From Pogonophryne albipinna (taxonomy: Eukaryota; Chordata; Actinopteri; Perciformes; Artedidraconidae), in contig JAPTMU010000281.1 of NCBI GenBank assembly GCA_028583405.1, positions 82,648 to 146,647 on the forward strand: 64,000 nucleotides of DNA, written 5' to 3'. Positions 1 through 11,956 of this stretch are shown piece by piece (the stretch's first letter is position 1; every line of letters begins with the position of its first letter). Under the pieces are notes generated by a model that was given only the letters and a program-made list of their open reading frames with translations, ran no database searches and was not told the origin of the DNA. A program made the translations under genes and the position numbers.

Positions 1-133
1 TAGAGTTTAATCACTACATTGCTGGCCGGTATTGAGGACGGGTAGCACGTTAATAGTAACAAGGACAATAGTCCAGTATATTAATACAAGTGAACACGTA
101 TTAAGTAAGTCAGATAAATAACAGCGAAGTGAG

Positions 134-1209
134 TATGGAAGGTCAGAATGGTAAAGACGATTCTGGAATTCCAGGGAGTTATGGGCTGCAATGGGAACAG
201 ATTAAGAGATTGATTTTAAGTGGAATCAAACAGGGGGCTAAAGAGAAGGCTTGTGCTGATCTCCGATTCTTACGATAAAATGATAACAGAGGATAGAGTG
301 GAGGATGACGACACTGTAGGTAATTTGGGCACAGCATTAAATCTATATGAAAGACAGATTGTAAAGCAACTTGCACACCTAAACGAACAGAAGCCCGGAT
401 GGTTTGCCCGTAGCAAATGGAGCAAACAAAGACACACTAGATAAATTGAGGAGGGTTTGTCACAATGCTGCCCTCGCAATGATTGGAATTTATATTCCTC
501 CCGTAACAGACGAAAATCTCCCGGGTGCAATGGCAATCCAGAGCCCATAAAAACAGATGAAGATAACACTCTTCTGTTCCCTCAGGGTAATAAAGACACG
601 AAGGTGCCTACAAATGGAGACATTCTCGACTATGTAGCAAAACGAGTCGAATATTTTAGGGGTATGCAAAATAATGTTGTCTCTAACTCAGAGCAGAAGT
701 CTCAAACGGGGCACATACAGAATCCGGCTATTCCCACCCGCTCCTCTCTCCTTTACCCGAATTTAGATAGTCTGAGTACACATCCCCCTCCCCCTTATTC
801 TCTACCCGACGAAAGCGCAAATAAATTGCAAATGATGGTAACTGATATGTCAGATACTGAAGGAGAAGTGTCTGGGAACTATAGAATGGTGGGAACAGTA
901 GCGTTGTGTCCGTTAAGGGGCGTCCCTATACCAAAGAAAAGACTAAATGTTAAAAACAAACAAGTTTCCTCCCCGTTGGACAGTATGGACAGCCCTACTT
1001 TTTACACAGACGAGGAGGGGGTTTCCCTGAAAAGGGACAGTCGACCATCATATAGGGAGTTCACCTCGGAACATTTGACTTCCCTTCTGGCAGATCTTAC
1101 AAAGAACCGCTCAGGCGCCGCGCAGGCAGAAATATCATACATAACTGACCTCCTGGTGGAGAGGGATATGCAAGAAGGGCGGTACTATGAACAACAGATG
1201 CAAAAATAG
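134..1209 (+). pseudogene. gag: Broken gag, matrix and PPPY late-domain part
   Basis: An ATG at 134 opens a 46-codon frame that stops at about 274. Matrix-like sequence continues in another frame (about 220-444), then in a third, and a 250-codon frame runs 457-1209. At least two frame breaks are therefore present. The 457-1209 frame has a PPPPY late-domain motif coded near 783-803 (in retroviral Gag this recruits Nedd4-type ligases for budding), and is otherwise polar and low in recognisable structure. I assign it to gag by position and by this motif. It is not expected to make a functional protein. Confidence 0.7.
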
Positions 1210-1382
1210 ACGCGTGGAGGAAGTCAGGAGACAGGAACAGAGCGAATATGAGGAATTGGTGGAAGATGTAGAGGAAGTAGGGAGAGGGGAGGCCAGCACA
1301 CGGGTGCACGCAGGAGCGCTGAGGAGGGGGTGAGATGTGATCCTTTTCAGAACAGATCACGCCAGACGTCTTATACCCAGGC

Positions 1383-3642
1383 GTGAAGGGGGGGGCATCG
1401 GGCCATGAAAGTGAGGAGGATACAGCGAGCCACAGAGGTCATAGGAAGTCAGCTGGCCATAAAAGGGATAGGAAGACAGGGGGCTATAAAAGTGAGGGAG
1501 AGATAGCTAGCCATAAAAGGGATAGGGAAACAGCAGGCCATGAAACTGAGGAGTTTTACAATGAGGCAGGAGGCCAGGGTCGTAAAGACACCTATCAGGA
1601 CACTTTTGAGCTGGAACAAGCAGGACAGGAAGAGGGAGATGACAGGAGGGCGAGGTGCAAAGTTAAGCAGATATCTCTGGCAGGAACAATCAGTGAACTA
1701 GTGGATGTGGGTCAGGTTCTTTCGATGCCCCGTAACGGATTAAGGTCTCACCACACCGCAGAAGACCCCACCGAGCATACTTTTATTTGTCCAGTATTAC
1801 AAGCGCCTTTAGTGGCCGCGCAAAATGGGAAGGCGGCTTATCATCCTTTCACACTAGGGGACATACATGCGCTGGTCGATAAAATGCCGTTGCCTACTGA
1901 GGGAGGGAGACATTGGATGCGAAGGTTTGCGGACATGGCTGTAGGACAGACTATCTGTCTGGGAGATTTCAGGAGAATACTAGCACAACAGACATCCTAT
2001 TATGAGGTGGAAAGAGTTGAGGACAGATCAGCACAGTTGGCAGAAGTAATGGGAGTCATTGCAGCATTAGAGTTATCGAAAGGAAAGGATGTAAACATCT
2101 ACACTGATTCAGCATATGTCCACGGCATAATTCACGTGGAAATGCGACAATGGTTGAGAGCAGGATTTGTAACGTCCACAAATACCCCCATCAAACATGA
2201 GAAAGAGATCAAAAGGCTTGCAGAAGCAGTAATGTGGCCCAACAAGTTAGCTTTACTTAAGTGTAAAGGTCACAACACAGAAAACAACTACTTGGCTTGG
2301 GGTAACAATGCAGCAGACAAAGCAGCTAAAGAGAAGGCAGGATATACACCATGGTATCAAATGCTTGTCTTAAAATCCGCTGACTTGCTGCCTGCAATAA
2401 CAGATGAGACGCTTAAAGAAGCACAAGAGGCGGGGTCTCCTCAAGACAAAAAACTATGGACAAACAGGGGAGCTACCAACAAAGATGGGATATGGTACTC
2501 CCCAGATGGGAGACCGGTTATACCCCCAGAGTGGATAAGATCCATGCTTAAAGAAGCACACGGCCCAACACATTGTGGTAAAACTCAGATGAACAGGCAC
2601 CTGACCCACTGGTGGCACCCATACCTACCAGAAATGATAGCAAATCACCTAGAAGAGTGTGTAATTTGCTTAACCCATAACATCAGAGCCACTGTGAAAC
2701 CACACCAGGGAAAGTTTCCTTTACCTAAGATGGCAGGAGAAGAAATCATCATTGACTACACTGACATGATTGACAAAGTAAGAGGATTCAGATATTTGTT
2801 AGTAGTAGTAGATGGATACACAGGTTGGCCAGAAGCTATCCCTTGCAAAAGAGAAGATGCAGACTCAGTGATCAAATTCCTAGTCACGCATTACATTCCA
2901 TTACATGGATTTCCTAGGAAAGTGAGGTCAGACAATGGCAGGCCATTTCAAGAACCATGACCTACGCACAGTAGAAGAGTCCCTAGGACTGAGACACAGT
3001 TTTGGAGCAGTTTATCATCCACAGTCTCAGGGAAAAGTGGAAAGGATGAACCAGAACTTAAAGCAAAAACTCAGCAAAGCATGTGAGGAGACAGGCATGA
3101 AATGGTTAGACGCATTGCCTCTAGCTCTTATGTCAATCAGGAGCTCCATTAACACAGGGACAGGTTTCTCTCCATTTGAGCTCACTCATGGTCACCAGTT
3201 CCCAGGCCCAGGAGCCCTAAGTGTAGGAAAGGAAGTAGAGGTTCTGAGTTCGAAACCATACTTCCAGCAACTTAAGGGATTAGTGGCAGATTTTTCCACC
3301 CAGGTTGCAGAGGCAAAAGGGGGACCCGAGAAACACGAAGCGAACACGGCAGAGTTCGTGTGGCTGAAAGCGATCAGACCCAAGTGGCTGAGACCCAGGT
3401 TCTCTGGACCCCATCGGGTGATGCAGAGGACATCGCATGCTGTCCGCTTGGAAGGGAAAGGAGACATCTGGTACCACTGGAATCAGTGCGCGGTGGGGAA
3501 ACCTCCGGGAAGGACCCTAGACGACATCATCACGGACGTGGCCCGCGCCGAGGAGGAGGAACCAGAGGACAACACCCCTATCACCGACCCAGAAGCCGCC
3601 ATAAGCGGGCTGAGAGAAGAGGACGTCGAGGAACGGCTCTGA
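1383..3642 (+). pseudogene. pol: Gag capsid start fused to RNase H-integrase (internal gag-pol deletion), then a frame break
   Basis: One open frame runs 1383-2960. It begins with polar degenerate repeats (about 1400-1560, units like SHKRDRETAGH), continues into a stretch resembling a retroviral capsid N-terminus (about 1790-2000), and then passes directly into the C-terminal half of an RNase H domain (SAQLAE, then IYTDSAY near 2096-2118). The HHCC zinc motif and integrase core follow, with the first two catalytic Asp (DYTDM, SDNG). The integrase then shifts frame at about 2935-2960 and continues to 3642, where the third catalytic residue, Glu, lies in QGKVER. The rest of capsid, nucleocapsid, protease and reverse transcriptase are absent, so the join near 2000-2030 is read as a large deletion that kept the frame. 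Confidence 0.85.
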
Positions 3643-3679
3643 GGGAACGAGGCAGATCGGGGTGGATCAACGCGTCAAG

Positions 3680-3841
3680 ATGGCATCTGTCTCCTCCACC
3701 GGAGGCTGGCGGGTGAAAGCTGTCATCATCCTCCTCGTCCTGGGCCTGCTGTACCTGTCCAAGGTAGCCCTGCTTGATGAAGCTGGGGGCCATTCCAATG
3801 ACAGGTGGCGAGGGCTCTCGCCCCCCGGGGGGAGAAATTAA
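3680..3841 (+). pseudogene. Env leader (signal-peptide-like) in a different frame from env
   Basis: An ATG at 3680, 38 bases after the pol stop, opens a 53-codon frame with a strongly hydrophobic core (AVIILLVLGLLYL) like an Env signal peptide. It stops at 3841, while the long env frame starts in another frame at 3774. This suggests a frameshift between leader and surface domain, so the long env frame alone probably lacks its secretion signal. Confidence 0.6.
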
Positions 3842-6005
3842 GGTGCTCTTATCTAAGGGCCCAGACCCTGAGGGCAAAATCACCCCAACGGGCCAATCAG
3901 TGCCTAGCAACAAAGACAGGTTGTTTCCAATCACCACACAAACATTCAGTACAATGAGAGAGAGACACAGAGAGAGAAGAAGGAGGAATGCCCCTCTCTC
4001 TGCTCACGAAACACAGAAGGTTTCTTTTAACTGCCCAACTGCAATATGTGACTCACCAAACTGTGTTATTAAATACCCTGTGTTTTTTAGCAAGGGTGGC
4101 GACTCCACGGTGTGGAAAGCGTATCCAAGGACGCAGTATCAGGAGTTCCGGGTCTCATCACGGATGGTAAGAATAACACTCAACACCATTGCAGATATGC
4201 CCCCAGAACTGTGGTGTAGCACGGCAGAACAGTTAAAATATGAGTCCCAGTGCACGACAAGGAAACCAGATTACAAAGCTCCCAATTCGGGGGTCACTGG
4301 ATGTGCATTTATTGAACCAGAGCAGGAAACAGATTTTTCTAATTTAGGGGTCGCCGGACACGCCTCTATTAGAACATATATTGAACCATATCAGGAGACA
4401 GGTGTTTTGGAAAATGCCATATCCACCCCACCTACACAAACAGGAGAGGATGTAGATTCTTCAAAAAAGGCCTTAATCGCTCCACCTAAACTAACCAAGA
4501 CCAATTCGGCAATGAGTTTAATGGTAGACTATGCACATGAACGCAATATTAGCAACTGTTGGCTGTGCCAAAACATGCCAGAATCCGTGCATTCTCCCAT
4601 GTTCAGCCCAATTCCTTTCACGAAAGCTGACTACGGTTTAGTTAGCTGGAATGACATAGCATCCCGCATTGGAGAGGAGGCGGAGGATTGTTACACGCCT
4701 TCGTACCCAATAAACTCAGAGAAACCTCTACAATACAAGGGTTTAATCTCGCTCATTGTGGAGACAGTAAATAAAGATTACCTGCCAGAGGGGTTCAAAC
4801 AGTTGACGGTCCTAAGACTAATATATGTGAAAAAATACATTAACCTAGCTTTTGAATACAGATTCCAATTAGCTCTAGCCCAGACTAATTGCTCGATTAA
4901 CTTTCCCAGTCCAATATGTACACTGCAACCACACACTCCATCTTTATTAGTTGAGGCTTTGGTAACAGTAGTGCCCTGGTTTGGCTCCAGAACAGTGGAC
5001 TCAGTTAAGGTTAAAATACATGACTGTTCGCAGCCATTACCCTTAGGTAAGTCCCCTACCCGTGACTGTTCTGTCTATGTCCCCCCAGTAGTAGTACACG
5101 AGTGGAAGAATGTGTCCATCTGTTTCCAGAATGAAAAAGGATCTCTTACCTCTCCAGACGTGGGCCACAGCGACTGTAATACCGTAATAAAGGTGCAGTT
5201 GACCAGAACGCCCCTCCCGCAGAGAGTTTACTTAGTTTGTGGGGACCGAGCCTATGGCTGTATGCCTTATGACATTTTCTATGGCACCTGTTACCTGGCC
5301 TATCTAATCCCTTTAATCCGTAAAGTAAAGACGGATGAGATTGCAGCTATACTTCCCTCTTTACATAGAAACAGCAGGTCGATTACAGAAGGACAGCGGA
5401 TGGCTAGTCTATTTTTACCATGGTACGGGATTTATGTTTCTCAGCAGGAAATTGTGGCGTTGTCCAAAGTAGTGGAAAATCACTTAAATGCATCTAACAC
5501 AGCCATGTTAGCCGAACATAAAGAATTACAGGAGGTTAGGACTGTGGCATTACAGAATCGTATGGCACTGGATCTTCTATTAGCCGCCCAGGGGGGCACA
5601 TGCAAGGTGATTGGATCTGAGTGTTGTTCTTTCATCTCTGATGCTACACCTGAAGTAATGGATATGGCTCATGACACCGCCAGGGGGATAAAAGAGTTGC
5701 ATGAAACTCATGGGTTTACCCTTGGGGATTTAACTGGAACTTTTGGATCATGGGGTGCGGGGGTGGTTAAATTTGCAGTAACCGTTTCAATGTTTATCTT
5801 GGTTGTGCTAATTATGATAATCTGCTTGGTCACTGTAGTTAAACTAGCCATACGAAAGATGACCAAAACCGCCCTCCAGGCTCCACAGAGACTGGTAGGA
5901 TATTCCACAGTTGAGGACTCCGTGTTGATGTACAACGCCCAGCTTTCAGATCCGTGGGGCTCAATCACGGCTTCTGCGCCATGGGGACCCCCACAAAATG
6001 AATGA
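3774..6005 (+). CDS. env: Retroviral envelope glycoprotein frame, 743 codons, probably not functional
   Basis: The long frame has a surface domain with a CWLC motif (4557-4568), a weak basic site RNSR (about 5367-5378) where surface and transmembrane subunits would be separated, a CX6CC motif (Cys at 5601, paired Cys at 5622-5627) after a heptad-like region, and one membrane-spanning segment (about 5755-5850) followed by a cytoplasmic tail of roughly 50-60 residues. In gamma-type Env proteins CWLC and CX6CC link the two subunits by disulphide. The first 75 or so codons look like out-of-frame leader or non-homologous sequence, and the true leader at 3680 is in another frame. No canonical R-X-K/R-R furin site is visible. 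The frame is longer and better preserved than gag and pol in the same provirus. Confidence 0.85.
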   Translation: MMKLGAIPMTGGEGSRPPGGEIKVLLSKGPDPEGKITPTGQSVPSNKDRLFPITTQTFSTMRERHRERRRRNAPLSAHETQKVSFNCPTAICDSPNCVIKYPVFFSKGGDSTVWKAYPRTQYQEFRVSSRMVRITLNTIADMPPELWCSTAEQLKYESQCTTRKPDYKAPNSGVTGCAFIEPEQETDFSNLGVAGHASIRTYIEPYQETGVLENAISTPPTQTGEDVDSSKKALIAPPKLTKTNSAMSLMVDYAHERNISNCWLCQNMPESVHSPMFSPIPFTKADYGLVSWNDIASRIGEEAEDCYTPSYPINSEKPLQYKGLISLIVETVNKDYLPEGFKQLTVLRLIYVKKYINLAFEYRFQLALAQTNCSINFPSPICTLQPHTPSLLVEALVTVVPWFGSRTVDSVKVKIHDCSQPLPLGKSPTRDCSVYVPPVVVHEWKNVSICFQNEKGSLTSPDVGHSDCNTVIKVQLTRTPLPQRVYLVCGDRAYGCMPYDIFYGTCYLAYLIPLIRKVKTDEIAAILPSLHRNSRSITEGQRMASLFLPWYGIYVSQQEIVALSKVVENHLNASNTAMLAEHKELQEVRTVALQNRMALDLLLAAQGGTCKVIGSECCSFISDATPEVMDMAHDTARGIKELHETHGFTLGDLTGTFGSWGAGVVKFAVTVSMFILVVLIMIICLVTVVKLAIRKMTKTALQAPQRLVGYSTVEDSVLMYNAQLSDPWGSITASAPWGPPQNE

Positions 6006-6592
6006 CAAGTTGACTAAATTTGACACTCAGAATGTAGAAGATGTATATAGATTTTACCCTTTCGGGTTGTTTACACTACGCAATAAATGTCTGATTCTTC
6101 CTTTTCAGATTTTGAACAATGTATTTGACTAAAATGAATGTATAGATAAGTGCCTTACTTTTGACTAAAGCGTAAGGAAGTATACATGAAGTAATGTTAA
6201 AGCTTGAAGACACTGCAATTTTGCAGATTACAGATGAATTGAATCACCACTGTGAATGCTATACCTTAAACTGTGAATTTCAACTGGACCTTTACAAATC
6301 CAGATTTTATACCTCAGGTGGATTTCTAATAATCCTAAATTTTGAATGTGTTTTTACTATACTTGTCTTGAAGCAAATCTTTAAGATGCAAGCTATTCTT
6401 TAAAGTTTGTATTTTGACGATGAAGGATAAAAGAGGGGAGTTGGAAACATATATTTTACTATTTTTTTCTATATTTTTTGGTATTTCTACACAAAGTTGA
6501 TATGTGGAGCCGTTCCTGAAACGTTTAAATAGTCTGAATCCCAGGTTATAATGTGAATGTCTTAAAATAGTTGGACTCTTTAGAGAGAGTCC
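6006..6592 (+). other. Retroviral region between env stop and polypurine tract
   Basis: AT-rich, with only short frames. No accessory gene is recognisable. Part of the provirus by position. Confidence 0.5.
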
Positions 6593-6603
6593 AAAAGGGG
6601 GAT
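6593..6603 (+). promoter_or_regulatory. Polypurine tract
   Basis: The run AAAAGGGGGAT lies directly before a TG that begins the inferred 3' LTR. Gamma-type proviruses have this arrangement as the primer for plus-strand DNA. Confidence 0.7.
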
Positions 6604-7199
6604 TGAAGATGAAATATTTGTATGTATTCATGTTAGCAAACTATGAATAAGCTTAAATGGGAAATAATCTGTGTAAAACTGGAAGCTGGATTCAGGCCTT
6701 GCTGACATGGGTTTTGGAGGACAAAGGGACAGGATGAGGCTGAGAGCAGGCCTTGGTTGGGAGGCATCTTAGATCAAGAGATAAGGGCTGAGGGGTTTAT
6801 GACATTTGGACGGCCAATCAGGGAGGTCCATCAAAGAGGATCAAATAGCGCCTCCCATCCCAGTGTAAGACCAGTATAAAACACAGACACACGCTATGTT
6901 CGCTCTCTTTCCTCCGGCTGGCTGGCTTCTATGATCATCAGGTAAAAGGGGGATCCCAAAGATAACTGTATTGAATTTGTACTGTATTGATTGTATTGCA
7001 TTGTCATATTACCATTAAAGTGGATTATTGTTTAACGATTACTTGGTAGCTCTGGATTCCTTCCTGTGGTTTTAACCAGCTTGAATAAGGACGCGCGGAG
7101 ATTTGGAAAGCGGGCAAGATATCCCCTTAAATCTCTATCAGAAACCAATGTGAGTTTGGAACATTGAACAATGTAAATCTATTCTAGTATTCCTCAACA
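6604..7199 (+). repeat. 3' LTR of the endogenous retrovirus
   Basis: The LTR begins TGAAGATG after the polypurine tract. It has a CCAAT box (GGCCAATCAG, 6813-6822), a TATA box (TATAAAA, 6875-6881) and an ATTAAA polyadenylation signal (7014-7019), in the usual U3-R-U5 spacing. The 3' end at CA (7199) is a best guess, because no second LTR is present for comparison. Confidence 0.65.
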
Positions 7200-7945
7200 A
7201 TGGAAATATGATCAGTAGAAATGGCCATGACATGGGACCTTTAACAAAACTTATTAAGAGAGAATCTCCACAGGATGCTACTGAAATCTGTGGAAATTGA
7301 CAGTTTAATTACAGATATATTAGTATGATTCTTTAAAGACTCCGAAAACGTATATCAGCTCAGAGAAGCCAATGATAATTAGGACAGTGTAATTTCAATT
7401 CAGTGTGTTTTAATACACAGTCATGAGTAAAGTTTTAAAAACATTTCAACAATAATTCTTAAATTGTACACTCTAAATAAAAAATATTTCGGTTATTTTC
7501 TTTCAGGGTTGAAAAGGCGTGTTTAAGGGTCTACTGGCGGTGATGTTTTGATCTGAAATATTAACAAATTGTACTTGACTAAGGTTCATCAACACATGTA
7601 AATACACTAGCTGAGGGTGTGTAGCTTTAGTTCAATCATTATTTTTGTGTATCTTTTTATAGCTTTTTATTTTTCATAATGGCCTTTTATTTTTATTTTA
7701 TTCGCTCTGTTTTTTATCCTCCTTTTTGTATCTTCATCTCTTTCTAGTAACCCTTAATTGTCCCTAAATAAAGTGTTTCTTATCTTGTTAATAACATTAA
7801 TTAGTTATTAGCATATATGACTGGATGATGACAGCGAGTTGTAGTTTTTTTTAAGGACCAGTAGGATATAAAAACCGAACAATAAAAACTAATCTTATTT
7901 GTGAAGCACTGACCTGATCCGTCACATCATAAACTACTATAATGC
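7200..7945. other. AT-rich sequence without a gene
   Basis: No exon, RNA gene or terminal inverted repeat was recognised. It should be rab1a intron 2 by position. Confidence 0.5.
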
Positions 7946-9005
7946 CGTGCGCTCAGTGGCGGAGCCAGGACATTTCCAGTGGGGTGGCCAGGATGGAACC
8001 AGTGATCATTTTGGGGTGGCATTGAAATCACTATTATATGAACATAAAAATACATCTCACTATAAAATAAGGGGTTATTTAAGGCACCTACAACACACCT
8101 CTACATTATTTGGGATCAAGTGGTGGAATAGATCAAATAATATTCAGTATATCTAACAATTTCTTTCGTATTCCCGCAGGCAAAGTATCAACGAAGCTTA
8201 CATTATACAAATGTAATGCAATATACAGACTGTTTAGCTTATGGTGATCAGCAGCACTATGTGCTCATTCTCTCAGTGTATCATCAGGAATACAGAGACA
8301 CACACACATCATTTAAATAAGAGTTTTTAAATTAAATGATAGGTTAAGAATAAACATCTTAAAGTAAATAACAATAAACAATAGCCCTTAACCCTGTAAG
8401 GCCCCCGGTTGTAATTTTACAACATTACTTTAAGCTATCCTAAAAAAGTCGGTAAATGTTCAGGGGTAGACATTAAGGGTAAAAAGTCACTGGCCCTCCG
8501 GGCCGGTGGAATTGTATTATCACTGGCCCCACCATTGTAACCACTGGCCCCACCATTGTAACCGCTGGCCCGGAGCATTCGTCCAAAAAAAATCGACTAG
8601 TAATGAAGAAAATTAACACATTTGTTGCAATAGTAATTTATGCACTAACTACATTACTACTTGTACTACAACATTTGAATAATCAGGTCTTCCTCATTTT
8701 CCTCAATTGTTCATATTTGGTTTATTAAAATAATGATATTGTGGTCATTGATAAAAAATGTCTGCTATTATTATGAGTATTATTATTTGTATAATGCGCT
8801 TTCTGCCTTCCTGTCATTAGGAGTTAGAACTGTAATGGCTATAGATTAGATCCTTCATTATCCTAAACTTCTGGGACATTTCCCTATAGCTAATACCTTT
8901 ATATTGTCTACTCTTCACTTACTTGTCAGCATAGGTCGGCATTGATGAATAGAGCCGACAGAAGACCTTGTTTATATTGGCATCATATTGAGAGGTGCAG
9001 CCAGT

Positions 9006-9228
9006 GATGCGTCCTAAAACCAGGAAGTAAGCTGCGGGTTCCCTCGACAAAAAGCAATGGGATTTCTCCACAGGGTTTTGGAAAATAGCTGGAAATAAGG
9101 TCTGTGGAAAACGAACCTGTTTGATAAATGCACGTTTTGTTCAGCCGGATAATCTCCACATGTCTACCCTACTTTTAAAATGTTCTAATCATAAATCTAA
9201 TCGATAGATTATAAAAGGGTTTTAGGAC
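9006..9228. mobile_element. Small TIR element, repeat family shared with 50058-50290 and 23522-23600
   Basis: The ends TGATGCGTCCTAAAACC and GGTTTTAGGACGCGTCA are inverted copies. Closely related sequence occurs inverted at 50058-50290 and in part at 23522-23600. A 6-bp direct repeat GCAGCC flanks it. Confidence 0.65.
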
Positions 9229-9410
9229 GCGTCACTGCAGCCAACTCCATCGATCAAGCTGGCTAAAACTTCCTCTCCCTCTTCTTCTCATGCTCTCTGT
9301 CACTCTCCTTTAACTCCTCCGGTGACTTTCTTTTATTTGAAGATTGTTTTTTACACGGCGCTTGGACGGTTACCGCTGGTATTAAAAACATTTTGGCGAA
9401 TGGTTAGGTG

Positions 9411-10018
9411 GCGCGACAGTGTAAATGCATTTTTAATAATAACATTTTTGAATGGAACATTCTCAACATGAATACATAAATCTAAATAAATATAACTTAC
9501 ATATGTGAGAAAATACTGTGTTTGAAATGTGTAATTGAAATTAGATGCTAGCTTTTTGTTTTGATATATATATATATTTTGTATTCCAGTCTCCCTTCAG
9601 ATATGTTAAGTGGCATGGCATTCAACACAATGCTGCTCACCTCCTTCAGTTGGGAGAAAAGCTGGTTCAGGTTCAGCCTTATGGGGGACAGGGCTGCTGA
9701 GCCTAGAGATGGATCTGTTGGTCCTGGCACCAGGGGGAGGGACAACTGATTTAGTATGAATAGCTGCTAATAATCTGCCTGTATTTGTTAAATGTCAGCT
9801 AAAAGACCAGTGCAATTAAAAACCTGTATAGATATTAACAGTACTTAATGTCAGCTTAGTAAAAAAAAACATAATTATTATTTACAATTCACTCATGGAC
9901 CACACCCACCTTTTCTTTTGAAAAACTGGGTGTCGCCCTTTAGTCCCTCTCTCTTGTTTTTCTCTCCTTTCTTTTCTCTTTTGAAAGCCTGACTTTGTAA
10001 GTCGTTGACACATGGTAT
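9411..10018. repeat. Duplicated block, copy 1
   Basis: Starts GTGTAAATGCATTTTTAATA and ends near CGTTGACACATGGTA. The same order of sequence recurs at 11310-11956 with small differences. Both carry a short frame that reads through the same sequence on either strand; no known protein is recognised. Confidence 0.85.
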
Positions 10019-10280
10019 ACAGGGTTTCCCACACATAGACTATACTTGGGCGGGCCGCCCAGGTATATTAACGGCCGCCCAATATATTTCGCGACCCATT
10101 TAGATTTTTTCTTTTTTTTAAATAATATATATATATATTTGTTTTCGTCCGTGACCACGACACCATCTGCGATCGATTAACTTGTGGACAATGATCCCTC
10201 GACTCTACGCCTCCTGTACCCAGTCCCGGACTGGCCATCGGGAGGACCGGGGGGTTTCCTGAAGGCCTGGCCTGTTAAGT

Positions 10281-10400
10281 GGCCTGCCTCACACAGGGGG
10301 ACTGGCTGTCTACATGATGTGGTCTGCCTCACACAGGGGGACTGGCTGTCTACATGATGTGGCCTGCCTCACACAGGGTGACTGGCTGTCTACATGATGT
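10281..10400. repeat. Tandem repeat, 40 bp x 3
   Basis: Three head-to-tail 40-bp units beginning GGCCTGCCTCACACAGG with only one or two differences between units. The preceding CGGACTGGCCATCGGGAGG resembles the end of the hAT family also found at 43527. Confidence 0.9.
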
Positions 10401-11309
10401 GGCCTCCCGACATGGCCACAGTCATACAGATCATAAATCAAAGCCCTTGATTGGTCTCTGTGTGTCATTCAAGCTCGGGATAACCTCAACTCAGGTGAGG
10501 TAAAGGACTCTCTGAGTATTTAGATAGTTAACTTAGTCCAAGTTCTCTGTGGGTCTCAAACGGTTTGGTCACCATTTGTGTAAAGACATATTTCCATTTG
10601 AGAGGGTAGTGATTAGTAAAATATGCATGAATAAAAAATAAAAAGTTAACTAGGTGAAAAAAGGTAAGATACACTTTTAAAACTTGTTGAGAGCTAAAAC
10701 TAGTCTTTGCTGCTGCCTCAAAGAGGAGCAGGGGAGAGAGGAGGGAGACAGGAGAGGCTGATTCAGGAGCACAGACACACTCACAACTATAAATGAACCA
10801 AAAATAAATAAACAAGTTTCAGTGTTTTTTTCATATTGGAAATGGTATGTTATTGGTTATGGCCATGATTTTATGATTATTGAAATGTATACAGTTCTGT
10901 TTCATATAGGTGTTTCCATAGATCTAGTCTCTTTATTTTCCCCTCAAAATGCACCAGATTGATGCATTTCACTCCAACATTTAAAAACAAATCTTACCTG
11001 GGGAGCATGCCCCCGGACCCCCCTGAACGATTTGAGGTCCACCCCCACTTACAATCACATTGATAGGTTCCTAAATACATTTACCAATTTTTTTTTAAAT
11101 AGTAACCCATGTCCATATGTTTATTTGTGGGTAGTAGATTTAAACTATAGGGCTATCACTATGGGCCCTGCCTGTACCTGTTCGCTCTGCCATGGCGTGA
11201 AGGGTCTGCTAACAAGCGACCAACAGAAAGGTTAATGTTGTTGCACGTCACGTCACCTCACTATAAGACTAACATTCCTGACAATAGATCTCAATAGTCA
11301 TCTCTTATG

Positions 11310-11956
11310 GTGTAAATGCATTTTTAATAACATTTTTGAATGGAACATTCTCAACATGAATGCATAAATCCAAATAAATATAACTTAAATATGTGGGAAA
11401 ATACTGTGTTTGAAATGTGTAATTGAAATTAGATGCTAGCTTTTTGTTTTGATATATATATATATATATATATTTTGTATTCCAGTCTCCCTTCAGATAT
11501 GTTAAGTGGCATGGCATTCAACACAATGCTGCTCACCTCCTTCAGTTGGGAGAAAAGCTGGTTCAGCTTCAGCCTTATGGGGGTACGGGGGTACAGGGCT
11601 GCTGAGCTTAGAGATGGATCTGTTGGTCCTGGCACCAGGGGGAGGGACAACTGATTTAGTATGAATAGCTGCTAATAGTCTACCTGTATTTGTTAAATGT
11701 CAGCTAAAAGAGCAGTGCAATTAAAAACCTGTATAGATATTAACAGTAATTAATGTCAGCTTAGTAAAAAAAAACATCACAATTATTATTTACAATGGAC
11801 TAAGCTTAGCTAACAGACATAATTCCACCACTCATGGACCACACCCACCTTTTCTTTTGAAAGACTGTGTGTCGCCCTTTAGTCCCTCTCTCTTGTTTTT
11901 CTCTCCTTTCTTTCCTCTTTTGAAAGCCTGACTTTGTGAGTCGTTGAGACATGGTA
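11310..11956. repeat. Duplicated block, copy 2
   Basis: Second copy of 9411-10018 in the same orientation, 1.9 kb away. It differs by small indels, including a longer (TA)n run and an extra segment near 11800-11830. Confidence 0.85.

Larger units (their letters stand above)
1..7199 (+). mobile_element. Endogenous retrovirus, 5' end outside the window, defective
   Basis: The order seen is leader, broken gag, gag-pol remnant, env, polypurine tract and 3' LTR, all on the plus strand. The C-terminal part of RNase H and the integrase are recognisable, but protease, reverse transcriptase and nucleocapsid are missing. The env has a CWLC motif and a CX6CC motif, which in known retroviruses is the gamma-type Env pattern. 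No 5' LTR is visible, so the provirus starts before base 1 or is truncated. It lies downstream of rab1a exon 2 and is therefore inferred to sit, antisense, inside rab1a intron 2. The exact 3' boundary is approximate. Confidence 0.9.

Noticed and set aside
1097..1360. Minus-strand 87-codon frame over gag
   Set aside because: Antisense shadow of the retroviral sequence with no domain.
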